Positions 20,215-30,999 of a stretch of DNA of 64,000 bases are shown here, piece by piece. The DNA comes from Actinomycetota bacterium (GTDB lineage: Bacteria; Actinomycetota; Acidimicrobiia; Acidimicrobiales; AC-14). The translations under genes were made by a program, and so were the position numbers. How positions within the stretch are numbered: the first letter of the stretch is position 1; each line of letters opens with the position of its first letter. The stretch covers positions 27,062 to 91,061 of the forward strand of contig JBFMCT010000006.1 in assembly GCA_040754375.1 (NCBI GenBank). Direction: 5' to 3'. The notes below the pieces were generated by a model, which saw only the letters and a list, made by a program, of their open reading frames with translations, had not been told where the DNA came from and did no database searches.

Positions 20215-20254
20215 GCCCGCCTAGGCGGGCCAACCCTCATTTCCCCCTAGGGGG
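20215..20254. promoter_or_regulatory. Two perfect palindromes in a divergent intergenic region
   Basis: GCCCGCCTAGGCGGGC (20215-20230) and CCCCCTAGGGGG (20243-20254) are both perfect and both centred on CTAG, 26 bp apart. They lie between the ligase start (20187, minus) and the acyltransferase start (20320, plus), a natural place for operators of a shared regulator. Confidence 0.4.
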
Positions 20255-20319
20255 CGGGCCCGGGAATTGGGGGCGAGCCCGCCTTCCGGCCGGGGAGGCC
20301 GCGGCCCGATGCTGGGCGC

Positions 20320-21690
20320 ATGCACACCGCACGCCCTTCGCCCCGCCCCTCGCCCCGCCCCTCGCCCCCTCCCGTGCCCCGTCGCGCGCCGGCGGGCCGG
20401 CCCTCGCCGGCCGCCATGGCCGCGGCCACGCCCGCGGGCCGCGACCGCTACGTCGACTTCCTGCGGGTGGCTTCGATGGTGGTGGTCGTCCTCGGGCACT
20501 GGCTCATGGCCGTGGTGGTGTTCGAGGGGGGCCGGCTACGGGCGTCGAACGTGCTCGAGACCGTCCCCGACGCCCGATGGCTCACCTGGGCTTTGCAGGT
20601 GATGCCCCTGTTCTTCGTGGTCGGCGGCTATGCGAACGCCGCCTCGTGGGCCGCCGCCGGCCGTGACGGCCTGGGCTACGGGACCTGGCTAGGGACCCGC
20701 CTGGGCCGCCTCGTCCGCCCCGCCCTGGTGTTCGCAGCCGTGTGGTCGGCCCTGGTCTTGGCCCTCCGGGCCACCGGGGTCGACCCCGGGGCCGTGCGGG
20801 CCGGTTCGATCGCCCAGCCCCTGTGGTTCCTGGCCGTCTACGTGGTGGTCGTGGCCTTGGCCCCGGCCGCCGTGGCCGTTCACCGGTGCTGGGGAGGGTG
20901 GGCCGCGGTGGCCCTGGCTGCCACGGTGGCGGCCGCCGACGCCGGGCACCGGGCTCTGGGGCTGCCCCTGGTCGTGTGGGCCAACCTGGCCGCCGTGTGG
21001 CTGTTCGCCCACCAGCTGGGTGTGATCTGGCGGTTGGGGCTGGTGTCCACCTGGTCGAAGGGACGGCTGCTGGCGATGGCCGTCGGCGCGCTGGTGGGCC
21101 TCGGGGCCCTGTGCGGCGGTCTTGGCTACGCCGTGTCCATGGTCGGGGGCACCGACGAGGGCTGGTCGAACACGTTCCCGCCGTCGTTCGCCCTCGTGGC
21201 CGTGGCCGTGTGGCAGTTCGCCACCGCTTTGGCCCTGCGGCCGGTGGCCGACCGCTGGCTGGCCCGGCCCCGGGCGTGGACGGCCGTGGTGGCCGCCAAC
21301 GGTCTGGCCATGACCGTCTACCTCTGGCACATGACGGCGTTGCTGGCCGTCTCGGCCCTGACCCTGCCCACCGGCCTGCTGCCCGAGACGCCCACTGGGA
21401 CGGCGGCTTGGTGGGCGTGGCGGCCGGTGTGGGTCGCCCTGTCAGTCGCCGCCCTGGTGCCGCTGGTCGCCGTCTTCGCACGCACCGAGGCCCCGGCCCC
21501 CCGGGGCGCCCGGGCGGCGGCGGCCGTCACCACCACTCGTGCCCTCGTGGCCACCGGGCTGGCGGCCGGGGGCATGGCCGTGCTCGCCCGCCACGGGTTC
21601 ACCGCCCCGGCCATGCCCTTGGGCGTGCCCGTCGTCGCCCTCGCACTGGTCGCGCTGGCCTACCGCCTCCTGTCCCCGGCCCACCAATGA
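20320..21690 (+). CDS. Acyltransferase 3 family membrane protein
   Basis: About ten membrane helices run the length of this protein. Near the N-terminus is RYVDFLRVASMVVVVLGHWL, with the conserved Arg and the His that acts in catalysis in acyltransferase-3 enzymes, and further on VMPLFFVVGGYAN and NGLAMTVYLWHMTALL, all family hallmarks. Such enzymes O-acylate sugars, lipids or peptides of the envelope. The first 30 codons after ATG at 20320 are Arg/Pro/Ser-rich and encoded by a tandem CCCCGCCCCTCG-like repeat; ATG at 20416 could be the true start. It is divergent from the acyl-CoA ligase, which might provide acyl donors. Confidence 0.85.
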   Translation: MHTARPSPRPSPRPSPPPVPRRAPAGRPSPAAMAAATPAGRDRYVDFLRVASMVVVVLGHWLMAVVVFEGGRLRASNVLETVPDARWLTWALQVMPLFFVVGGYANAASWAAAGRDGLGYGTWLGTRLGRLVRPALVFAAVWSALVLALRATGVDPGAVRAGSIAQPLWFLAVYVVVVALAPAAVAVHRCWGGWAAVALAATVAAADAGHRALGLPLVVWANLAAVWLFAHQLGVIWRLGLVSTWSKGRLLAMAVGALVGLGALCGGLGYAVSMVGGTDEGWSNTFPPSFALVAVAVWQFATALALRPVADRWLARPRAWTAVVAANGLAMTVYLWHMTALLAVSALTLPTGLLPETPTGTAAWWAWRPVWVALSVAALVPLVAVFARTEAPAPRGARAAAAVTTTRALVATGLAAGGMAVLARHGFTAPAMPLGVPVVALALVALAYRLLSPAHQ

Positions 21691-21745
21691 CGAAACCCGC
21701 GCGGGAATCGTGGGCGAAACGCCCACGATTCCCGCGCAGGTTTCG
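21691..21745 (-). terminator. Long hairpin terminator (family of related elements), katG side
   Basis: Arms of 26 nt (21691-21716 and 21720-21745) around a 3-nt loop pair with a single exception. Read on the minus strand, that pair is G:U, so the RNA is fully paired; on the plus strand it is C:A. It starts 12 nt after the katG stop (21758) and also follows the convergent acyltransferase stop directly. The core recurs at 41157. Confidence 0.7.
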
Positions 21746-21757
21746 CGGGGTTCTCGC

Positions 21758-24434
<2,677 letters not shown>

Positions 24435-24442
24435 CCGCTCCG

Positions 24443-24470
24443 ACCCTAGCGCACTACTGGACCAAGTCAA
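24443..24470 (-). promoter_or_regulatory. furA-katG promoter with likely FurA site
   Basis: On the minus strand TTGACT (24470-24465), a 16-nt spacer and TAGGGT (24448-24443) form a promoter 8 nt from the ATG. The stretch TCTTGACTTGGTCCAG resembles the mycobacterial FurA operator as I remember it (TCTTGACT then TTCCAG). Needs alignment to published sites. Confidence 0.6.
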
Positions 24471-24508
24471 GATCCGGCCACAGACCAGTTTTCCGGGGCG
24501 GCCGGGGT

Positions 24509-24584
24509 TGGTGGGCGCTGAGGGGCTCGAACCCCCGACCGCCTCCTTGTAAGGGAGGTGCTCTACCAGCTGAGCTAAGCGCCC
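24509..24584 (-). tRNA. tRNA-Val (anticodon TAC)
   Basis: A full cloverleaf is present: acceptor GGGCGCT with AGCGCCC, D arm starting AGCTCAG, anticodon stem CCTCC/GGAGG with loop CTTACAA giving anticodon TAC, and T loop TTCGAGC. The discriminator is A and CCA is encoded. The gene lies between furA and the sigma factor gene. Confidence 0.95.
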
Positions 24585-24661
24585 CGTAGGTCACGAGGCT
24601 ACCGAGCCGAGCACGGGACCATCCCCGTTCGGCGCGGCCCGCGCCGTTACTGTCGGACGGC

Positions 24662-25576
24662 GTGAGCGACCGTAGTCGTGGGGGCATGGTCGACGACCTG
24701 CTGCGCCGGTACCTGGTCGAGATCGGGGGCCATGGGCTGCTCACGGCGGCCGAGGAGGTCGAACTGGGCGGGGCCATCGCCGACGGGCGGGTGGCCGAGG
24801 CCCGGTTGGAGGCGGGGCGGCCCCAGGCCGGGGACCCAGAGGCGGCCGAGGCCGGCCGACGGGCCCGCCAGCGGTTCATCCAGGCCAACCTGCGCCTGGT
24901 CGTGTCGATCGCCAAGCGGTACCAGGCCGCCGGGCTACCGCTGCTCGACCTCGTCCAGGAGGGCAACCTGGGCCTGATGCGGGCGGTGGACAAGTTCGAC
25001 CACCGCAAGGGCTTCAAGTTCTCGACCTACGCCACCTGGTGGGTCCGCCAGTCCGTGACCCGGGCCATCGCCGACAAGGGCCGCACCATCAGGGTGCCGG
25101 TCCACATGATCGAGACCGTCGGCCAGGTCAACCGTTCCACCGTCCACCTGGCACGGGTACTGGGGCGCGAGCCGACCCTGGGGGAGATCGCGGCGGCCAC
25201 CAACCTCACGCCCAACAAGGTCGTTGAGGCCCAACGCCTGGCCCCCGATCCCGTCTCGCTCTTCGCCGAGGTGGGCGACGAGGACGCCGAGCTCGTCGAC
25301 TTCCTGGCCGACCCTACGGTCCAGGGCCCGGCCGAAGCGGCCGTGGCCTCCATCGAGCTCCAGGAACTGCGCGCCGTGCTCACGTCGCTCTCGGACCGGG
25401 AGCAGCGCGTGCTGGAGATGCGCTTCGGCCTGGACGGGGACCGGCCCCGCACCCTCGACGAGGTGGGGCGGGAGTTCCGGGTGACCCGCGAGCGGGCCCG
25501 CCAGATCGAGGCCAAAGCCCTGTCCAAGCTGCGCCACCCCTCGACGCCGGTGGCCGCCGGTCAGCTCCCGGGCTGA
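24662..25576 (+). CDS. Sigma-70 family RNA polymerase sigma factor (group 2)
   Basis: The 304-residue protein has region 1.2 ([13 protein letters not shown]), region 2 ([54 protein letters not shown]), region 3 and region 4 ([32 protein letters not shown]). This is close to primary sigma factors but lacks their long N-terminal extension, so it is a group 2 factor of the SigB/Hrd type that probably reads primary-like promoters in stress or stationary phase. GTG at 24662 is the first start. Its 3' end overlaps the convergent NUDIX gene by 16 nt. Confidence 0.93.
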   Translation: MSDRSRGGMVDDLLRRYLVEIGGHGLLTAAEEVELGGAIADGRVAEARLEAGRPQAGDPEAAEAGRRARQRFIQANLRLVVSIAKRYQAAGLPLLDLVQEGNLGLMRAVDKFDHRKGFKFSTYATWWVRQSVTRAIADKGRTIRVPVHMIETVGQVNRSTVHLARVLGREPTLGEIAAATNLTPNKVVEAQRLAPDPVSLFAEVGDEDAELVDFLADPTVQGPAEAAVASIELQELRAVLTSLSDREQRVLEMRFGLDGDRPRTLDEVGREFRVTRERARQIEAKALSKLRHPSTPVAAGQLPG

Positions 25577-26085
25577 GCCGGTCGCCGGGGGGCGGGTGGG
25601 CGGTTGGCCCGGCCGATCTGGATGAGGGCGGAGGCGGCCTCGTCCTGGAGGGCGGGCAGGCCGTCGGGCGGGAACCAGCTCACCTCCACGATCTCGGGCG
25701 ACTGCGGGCGGGGCCAGGCGGCCGCCGCCTCGTCGACCGGACGGGCCCCGAAGATCACGTCCACCCGCCGGGCATGGGCGTCGACGACCACCTTGGGGTT
25801 GTCGCCGACCACGACCTCGACCCCGACCTCCTCGCCCGTCTCCCGGCGGGCGGCATCGGCCGGGGCCTCGCCCCGCTTCAGGAACCCGCCCGGGAACCCC
25901 CAACCCTGGCGGTAGCTGTTGCGGATGAGCAACAGAGAGCCGTCGGAGCGTTCGATGACCACGATGGCGCCCACCGAGTAGGACGGCGTGGCCCGGCGGA
26001 CGACGAACTGGCGCACAGGCTGGGGCAGGACCCGCCAGGTGCGGAACCCGAGGCGCTGCAGGGCGTTACCCTCCTCGCCCCCCAC
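25561..26085 (-). CDS. NUDIX hydrolase
   Basis: The NUDIX box reads [20 protein letters not shown] followed by EVGVE, matching GX5EX7REUXEEXGU with all acidic residues present. The strand before it ([20 protein letters not shown]) and the 174-residue length are typical. Such enzymes cleave nucleoside-diphosphate-linked substrates with a metal. GTG at 26085 immediately follows the stop of the phosphatase gene, so the two are co-transcribed. An N-terminal extension of about 35 residues holds the basic [18 protein letters not shown]. Substrate unknown. Confidence 0.9.
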   Translation of the reverse strand: MGGEEGNALQRLGFRTWRVLPQPVRQFVVRRATPSYSVGAIVVIERSDGSLLLIRNSYRQGWGFPGGFLKRGEAPADAARRETGEEVGVEVVVGDNPKVVVDAHARRVDVIFGARPVDEAAAAWPRPQSPEIVEVSWFPPDGLPALQDEAASALIQIGRANRPPAPRRPAQPGS

Positions 26086-26835
26086 TCAGCCCGCCGACAG
26101 GCGCAGGGCAAGGGCTTCGTCGAGCAGGGGTGCGGTGGCGGCGGCCACGACCGACCGGCGCACGCCCTCGTCGCGGGTCACCAGTTGGCGGCCCCACGGT
26201 TCGGCCACCACCGCCCCCGCTTCCTGGCACACGAGCAGCCCTCCCAGGTAGTCCCACGGGCTGTGGGCGTCGCGGCTGAAGTCGACATAAGCGTCCAACG
26301 AGCCCGACGCCACCGAGCAGATGTCGAGGGCGGCCGCCCCCATCGCCCGCACTTGGCGCCAGGGCCCGGGGACGGGCGGGCACGACGTCACCCCCACGAT
26401 GGCCTCCGACAGCGACTCGGCCGCCGTCGGGCCGGTCGGCGAACCGTTGAAGGTCGCCCCCCCGCCCTTGACCGCTTCCCAGCGGTCGCCGGTGGCCAGG
26501 TTGACGACCAGCGCGGCCTGGGGACCGTCGGGGCCCACGGCGCACAGGCTGGTGGCGAACCACGGCAGGTGGCGCGAGGCGTTGGACGAACCGTCGACCG
26601 GGTCGAGGGCCACCCACACCTGGCGGTCGGGGTGGTGGAGGCCGCTCTCCTCGCTGAGCACTCCCAGGCCGGCGGAAGTCAAGACCGTCACCGCCGCCTC
26701 GTCGGCCACCAGGTCGAGGCTGTACTGGCCCTCACGGCGGCCCGACGGCCCCCAGTCGTCGACGGTGGCCATGGCCAGGCGCACGGCCTCGGCCGCCTCG
26801 CCCAGCACGTCGAGCAGCGTCCCGTCGGCCAGCAT
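26086..26835 (-). CDS. Inositol monophosphatase family protein
   Basis: Metal-binding motifs of the IMPase/FBPase superfamily are present in order: DLVADEAA, VLSEESG, DPVDGSSN (the central DPxDG motif) and SPWDYLGGLLVCQEAGA. The 249-residue length is normal. ATG at 26835 gives the usual short helix before the first motif; an upstream frame extension is low complexity. Members dephosphorylate inositol phosphates, histidinol phosphate or PAP; the last step before histidinol is catalysed by such an enzyme in actinobacteria, but nothing here points to that specifically. It is followed without gap by the NUDIX gene. Confidence 0.88.
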   Translation of the reverse strand: MLADGTLLDVLGEAAEAVRLAMATVDDWGPSGRREGQYSLDLVADEAAVTVLTSAGLGVLSEESGLHHPDRQVWVALDPVDGSSNASRHLPWFATSLCAVGPDGPQAALVVNLATGDRWEAVKGGGATFNGSPTGPTAAESLSEAIVGVTSCPPVPGPWRQVRAMGAAALDICSVASGSLDAYVDFSRDAHSPWDYLGGLLVCQEAGAVVAEPWGRQLVTRDEGVRRSVVAAATAPLLDEALALRLSAG

Positions 26836-26928
26836 GGCCTGGACGCTACAGCGGTGGGGACGGCCGGCGGCGCGGGCCTGGCCTACGCTCGGGCAACTGT
26901 CCATGAACCGTCAGAGGAGGTCTGGGCG

Positions 26929-27486
26929 CTGGCCGCCATCGATGTCGCCGGGTTCGTCGCCGAACTGAAGGACCACGCCGTCGACCACGGCTTCCACGTC
27001 CATGACGAACGGCACTTCGTGGAGACCTACTCACTACGCCAGGTGTGGGAGGTCGACCTCCACCCCGAGGAGGGCTGCGGCGGGCCGGTCGACCTCCACC
27101 TCGCCCTGGAGGTCGAGCCCCGCGTGCTGCTGGCCTTCGAGGACGTGGTGGCCGAGCTGCCCGACGAGGACGAGCCGGCCGACGACTACCACTTCCCGCT
27201 CATCTTCACTTGGGCGCTGCCTCCCCTGCCCAAGGGCCCCGACCTGCTCGTGCTGGCCACCGACCTGGCGGGCGTGGGCGGGCCCGACCTGGCCCTGGAG
27301 GTGTCGGCCATCGACTCGTTCGCGTCGGTCACCGACGCGGCCGAGCGCACGCTCACGGTCGTGGCCCGCCAGCAGGTAAGCCTGGCCCAGGTCCTGGCGG
27401 GCGAGGAGCAACTGTGCGAGGTGCTCGAACGGTGCCTGGGAGTGAGCCGGTTCCTGCTCGAGCACGCCCCGTCCTGGGGGGTCTGA
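26929..27486 (+). CDS. Conserved-looking protein of unknown function, probable CTG start
   Basis: The frame codes for 185 residues beginning (M)AAIDVAGFVAELKDH, with HFVETYSLRQVWEVDL, LEVEPRVLLAFEDVVAELP, FPLIFTWALPPLP and a helical C-terminus ending FLLEHAPSWGV. Acidic and soluble, no signal, no known motif. No ATG, GTG or TTG is in frame near the 5' end. CTG at 26929 lies 8 nt after a perfect AGGAGG (26915-26920), which makes a CTG start likely. The gene is divergent from the inositol-phosphatase-like gene and convergent with the cupredoxin gene. Function unknown. Confidence 0.75.
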   Translation: MAAIDVAGFVAELKDHAVDHGFHVHDERHFVETYSLRQVWEVDLHPEEGCGGPVDLHLALEVEPRVLLAFEDVVAELPDEDEPADDYHFPLIFTWALPPLPKGPDLLVLATDLAGVGGPDLALEVSAIDSFASVTDAAERTLTVVARQQVSLAQVLAGEEQLCEVLERCLGVSRFLLEHAPSWGV

Positions 27487-27502
27487 CCCGGCGGCCCCGC
27501 CG

Positions 27503-27931
27503 TCAGGCCACCGTCACCTCGATCTTCATCCCCGCCGACCAGTGCCCGGGGACGTGGCAGCCGATGACCAGCCGCCCCGGGCCGCCGAACGTGTAGACGT
27601 GCTCGCGCGTCTGGTTGGGCCCCACCGCTGGGCCCACCCGCCGCCCCCGGCGGGCGGCCAGCTCCTTCTGGACTGCGTCGTCGCCGAAGGCGGCCTCGTG
27701 GGGGACGCGGCCGTCGTTGGTGAAGACGAACCGGACCGTCGACCCGGCCGCCACGGTGAGCGCCTCGGGCTTGAAGGCGATGTCGACCATGCTCACCTCG
27801 ATGGTCTGGTCGACCGGGCCGGGCGGGGTCGTCGGCCCGGCCGACGCTCCCCCGTCGCCGCCCCCGCACCCGGCCGCCAGAAGGGCTGTCACGGCCAGAC
27901 CGGCCAGGCTGCGTCCACAGGTTCTACCCAA
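27503..27931 (-). CDS. Cupredoxin-domain lipoprotein
   Basis: The product has a lipoprotein signal (RTCGRSLAGLAVTALL, lipobox LAAGC), a Gly/Pro linker and a blue-copper fold: IEVSMVDIAFKPEALTV, STVRFVFTNDGRVPHEA, and VIGCHVPGHWSAGM. His in VPHEA plus Cys, His and Met in the C-terminal loop are the four ligands of a type 1 copper site. It should be an outward-facing electron carrier or copper-binding protein. TTG at 27931 has AAGGGAG 6 nt upstream and fits the signal peptide; longer frames are rejected. Confidence 0.88.
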   Translation of the reverse strand: MGRTCGRSLAGLAVTALLAAGCGGGDGGASAGPTTPPGPVDQTIEVSMVDIAFKPEALTVAAGSTVRFVFTNDGRVPHEAAFGDDAVQKELAARRGRRVGPAVGPNQTREHVYTFGGPGRLVIGCHVPGHWSAGMKIEVTVA

Positions 27932-27942
27932 GAAATGCTCCC

Positions 27943-27970
27943 TTGACTTGTTCGCCGTCGTGGGTATCAT
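27943..27970 (+). promoter_or_regulatory. Promoter for the XRE-like regulator operon
   Basis: TTGACT at 27943-27948 and TATCAT at 27965-27970 are separated by 16 nt, one of the best promoter matches in the window. It reads away from the cupredoxin gene and predicts a leader of about 136 nt before the ATG at 28113. Confidence 0.55.
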
Positions 27971-28019
27971 GATGCCTGGAGTCCCGAGCGGGCGACCAAT
28001 GAGCGGCTTTCGGGTCGGT

Positions 28020-28049
28020 CGGAGGAGACTTGCTTGGGGCTCCGCTTTT
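28020..28049 (+). terminator. Attenuator-like hairpin with T-run in the leader
   Basis: CGGAG (28020-28024) pairs with CTCCG (28040-28044), followed by CTTTTT. It lies between the promoter at 27943 and the gene at 28113. Upstream bases (CCCGAGCGGGCGACC and CTTTCGGGTCGGTCGG) can form competing stems, so this could be a conditional terminator or the end of a small RNA. Confidence 0.45.
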
Positions 28050-28112
28050 TCGTTCCCGGGCGCCCCGGTGGTCCGCGGCAGCCCAGGGTTGCACTGGTAG
28101 CCTTCGGGGCCG

Positions 28113-29186
28113 ATGGCGTCACCGGAGCCCTTCGCCGACCGGCTGCGACGGCTACGGGCCCGCGAGCACCTGACCCGCGAGGGCCTGAGCGTGCGCACGG
28201 CCGAGCTCGATCCCCAGCGCCCGGTCTCGGTGGCCATGATCGCCCTGATGGAGGCCCGCTCCCGGCCTTACCGGCTGCCGACGCGGATGTCGACCCGGGG
28301 GTTGGCCATCGTGGCCGTGGCCCGCGCCCTCAACGCCCCCCTCGACGACCTGCTGGCGTGCTTCTCCCCCGACGAGCTGGCCCGGTCGTGCTTCGCCAAC
28401 CACGCCCTGGCCGCCGGCCCGCCGGCCTCGGCCCCGGGAGGCCTGGCCGCCTTCATCGCCTCCCTGCCGGCCACCGCCGAGGAGCTGCTGCGGGTCCCGG
28501 GCGTGGCCCGGCTGACCAACCAGGAGGCCTTCGCCTACCTGTTCGCACTGGAGCGGGAGTACCCCGGGCTCGAGGTCCTGGTGGGCGACGAGCCCCCCCT
28601 GTTGTTCGTCGACGACGAGGACCTCGACCGTTGGGTGGCGGGCATGGGCCTCGACGAGGCCGACGACACCACCTTCCGTGCCCTGTTCGCCGACTACCAG
28701 GCCCACTTCCGCAACCTGGCCCTGCGGGGCCGCAAGCGCTACCAGGTGGCCCTCAACAAGCAGACGTTCGCCGCCTTCCTGTCCCGCAAGAGCCCCAGGC
28801 GGGCAGCCGAGCTGGTCGACGACATGATCGCCGTGCTGGCCGAGGCGCCCTTGTTCCAGCTCTTGCTGGTCGACTACCCCCGCCCCCCCGACGAACTGGA
28901 GATCATCTCCTTGCACAACCAGGTGCCGGCCGACTTCGCGGGCACGCTCAGCGTCGTGATCCGCCAGACGTCGCGCCACTCGGCCTCCATCGAGTACTCG
29001 CTCATACCCATGCCCCAGACCTACATGTCCCTGTCACGCGACATCGCCGAGGCCAACCGGTGCTGGTCGATCGGCCTCGACCAGTACGAGTCCCGCCACC
29101 GGCTGGCGGGCGGGGGCGAGTGGTCGGGGGCGTCCAACGAGACGACGGCCCAGCTCCTCAAGGAAGTCCTGGCCAGCGTCCTATGA
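28113..29186 (+). CDS. XRE-like HTH regulator with large C-terminal domain of unknown type
   Basis: The first 80 residues (FADRLRRLRAREHLTREGLS, then VSVAMIALMEARSRPYRLP and LAIVAVARALNAPLDDLLA) have the layout of an XRE/Cro HTH, somewhat diverged. Residues about 110-357 form a domain I do not recognise, with LTNQEAFAYLFALEREYPGL, LALRGRKRYQVALNKQTFAAF, FQLLLVDYPRPPDELEIISL and a beta-rich part near SIEYSLIPMPQTYMSL. Such a domain may sense a ligand or bind a partner. The gene is coupled by ATGA to a methyltransferase gene and has a structured leader. Function unknown. Confidence 0.75.
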   Translation: MASPEPFADRLRRLRAREHLTREGLSVRTAELDPQRPVSVAMIALMEARSRPYRLPTRMSTRGLAIVAVARALNAPLDDLLACFSPDELARSCFANHALAAGPPASAPGGLAAFIASLPATAEELLRVPGVARLTNQEAFAYLFALEREYPGLEVLVGDEPPLLFVDDEDLDRWVAGMGLDEADDTTFRALFADYQAHFRNLALRGRKRYQVALNKQTFAAFLSRKSPRRAAELVDDMIAVLAEAPLFQLLLVDYPRPPDELEIISLHNQVPADFAGTLSVVIRQTSRHSASIEYSLIPMPQTYMSLSRDIAEANRCWSIGLDQYESRHRLAGGGEWSGASNETTAQLLKEVLASVL

Positions 29187-30154
29187 GCAGCGGGACGGGC
29201 GGCGGGACGGGCGGGGAGGCCGTCCGCCTCGACCGGGAGCTGGTCGACCTGCTGCGCTGCCCGGCCGAGGGGGGCGGGTCCCTGGCCGCCGACGGGGACG
29301 ACCTCGTGTGCCCCGAGTGCGGCCGGCGCTTCCCGGTGAGCGACGGCGTGGTGTCCTTCCTCAGCGCCCAGGAGCTGAGCGACCAGGACCACCGCGAGCG
29401 GGAGATGCGCGACGAGGAGAGCTCGTGGTACGACGCCATGTTCGAGGGCTACACCAACGCCGTGGAGGTGCCGGCGGCCGTGAGCCGGGTCGGCCGGCCC
29501 ACCGGCCCCATCCTCGACGCCGGCTGCGGGACGGGCCGCATCACCGAGGCCCTGGTCGCGCTGGGCCAGCCCGTCGTGGCCGTCGACTACAGCGGCGTGT
29601 GCCTGCGGCGGATGCTGGAGCGGGTCAAAGGGGCCAGGGTGCTGGCCGTCCAGTCCGACCTGCGGGCCATCCCCTTGGCCCCCGGGTCCATGGCCGCGGC
29701 CACGTGCATCGAGGTCTACTCCCAGCTTCGGGCGCCCGACCGGCGCCGGCTGCTCGACAGCTTGGCCCGGGCGCTGGCCCCCGGTTCGCCCCTGTCCATC
29801 ACCGCCTTCAACTACAACCTGCTGTTCCGGGCGTGGAAGCTGAAGGGTAACCAGGGGGCGCGAACTGGCGAGCACATGCTGGGCGGTGACTACTTCTACC
29901 ACCGGTTCACCCGCGACGAGCTGAGCGCCGAGATCGGGGCCGTCTTCGAGGTCGACGAGGTCACGGGCATGCGCAACATCCCGGCCCGCACGATCTCGGC
30001 GGCCCTCGGCAAGGTCGGCCTGACGGGCGCCGGGGACCGCTTTCTGTCCTACATGGTCGAGCGGGGCCACCGGGCCGACACCGCCCTCGAGCGCAAGCCG
30101 GCGTTGTCGGGGGTCACCGGCTTCTTCTGGCAGGTGCGGGCCCGTCGCCGCTAG
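29183..30154 (+). CDS. SAM-dependent methyltransferase with Trm112-like zinc ribbon
   Basis: The N-terminus contains LLRCPAEGGGSL and LVCPECGRRFPVSDGVVSFL, a Trm112p-like zinc ribbon. A class I methyltransferase core follows with ILDAGCGTGRITEAL (SAM loop), VVAVDYSG and SDLRAIPLAPGS. The 323-residue length and this layout match UbiE/SmtA-like enzymes that carry a zinc ribbon at the N-terminus. ATG at 29183 overlaps the regulator stop (ATGA), so the pair is one unit and the regulator may govern this methylation. Substrate unknown. Confidence 0.85.
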   Translation: MSSGTGGGTGGEAVRLDRELVDLLRCPAEGGGSLAADGDDLVCPECGRRFPVSDGVVSFLSAQELSDQDHREREMRDEESSWYDAMFEGYTNAVEVPAAVSRVGRPTGPILDAGCGTGRITEALVALGQPVVAVDYSGVCLRRMLERVKGARVLAVQSDLRAIPLAPGSMAAATCIEVYSQLRAPDRRRLLDSLARALAPGSPLSITAFNYNLLFRAWKLKGNQGARTGEHMLGGDYFYHRFTRDELSAEIGAVFEVDEVTGMRNIPARTISAALGKVGLTGAGDRFLSYMVERGHRADTALERKPALSGVTGFFWQVRARRR

Positions 30155-30175
30155 CCGGTAGCCTTGGGCGGCACC

Positions 30176-30259
30176 GCCCGGATGGTGTAATCGGCAGCCA
30201 CGATGGACTCAAAATCCATTGCTCGAAAGGGCGTGCGGGTTCGAGTCCCGCTCCGGGCA
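30176..30259 (+). tRNA. tRNA-Leu (anticodon CAA)
   Basis: Acceptor GCCCGGA pairs with TCCGGGC; the anticodon stem ATGGA/TCCAT encloses CTCAAAA, giving CAA. A long variable arm typical of class II tRNA-Leu and T loop TTCGAGT are present. CCA is not encoded, unlike the tRNA-Val at 24509. Confidence 0.95.
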
Positions 30260-30293
30260 CGGCGACCTGCGGCCGGCCAGGTCAGGCGCCGGG

Positions 30294-30944
30294 TCAGCGA
30301 CGTTCGTCGGGGGGGAGCGTCGAGGGCCCGACGTGCTCGGCCAGCCACCGGTCGAGGGGGGCGGCGGCCTCGATGAAACCCACGATGCGGGCCTTGGCCG
30401 CCTTGGTGCCCAACCAGGCCGCCGGGGGCCACTGCTTCCAGGCGATGAGGCCCTTGTGGCGCAACAGGGCGACCCGGGGGTGGTCCTTGGGGTAACCCCG
30501 GGGGGCGGTCTTGAGCGAACCGTGGCCGGTCACCTCGATCCCGGCCCGGGCCAGCTCTCCGACCACCGCTTCGAGGGCCGGGCCGGTCGTGCCGTCGTCC
30601 ACGGCCCGGCGGTAGCGGTCGAGCTGGTCGGCGGCCATCACGTACATGCCCCGGCCCGCGCCCAGCCCGTGGACGTCGACCTGGACGTAGGCCACCTCGC
30701 CCACCATGGCCCCGATGTTGGTCTTGTAGGGCGACTTGTCGGCGCTGAAGCGCATGTCGCGGTTGGGCCGGAACACCTTGCCCGGCCCGTAGTCGGCCGC
30801 CAGCTCGGCCAGCAGCTCGTCCATAGGGCCGCGGACGGCCCGGTCGTAGACGTCGCGATGGGCCACCCACCACGCCCGGGAGTTGTCGGCTTCGAGGCCC
30901 TCGAAGAACTCCAGGGCCTCGGCCGGCCACCCCCTGAACGTCAC
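30294..30944 (-). CDS. DUF2461 (TIGR02453) family protein
   Basis: The 216-residue product opens with FRGWPAEALEFFEGLEADNS and RAWWVAHRDVYDRAV, then VFRPNRDMRFSADKSPYKTN and HPRVALLRHKGLIAWKQW, the characteristic blocks of this family of unknown function. GTG at 30944 is the only start that keeps the full N-terminal block. The next gene starts 55 nt away on the other strand. The family is widespread but no activity has been assigned. Confidence 0.85.
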   Translation of the reverse strand: MTFRGWPAEALEFFEGLEADNSRAWWVAHRDVYDRAVRGPMDELLAELAADYGPGKVFRPNRDMRFSADKSPYKTNIGAMVGEVAYVQVDVHGLGAGRGMYVMAADQLDRYRRAVDDGTTGPALEAVVGELARAGIEVTGHGSLKTAPRGYPKDHPRVALLRHKGLIAWKQWPPAAWLGTKAAKARIVGFIEAAAPLDRWLAEHVGPSTLPPDERR

Positions 30945-30999
30945 CGCGGCAGGGTACCGGGATGGAGGTCGCCGGGCCCAGGCGGTACCTTCGGGAGAA

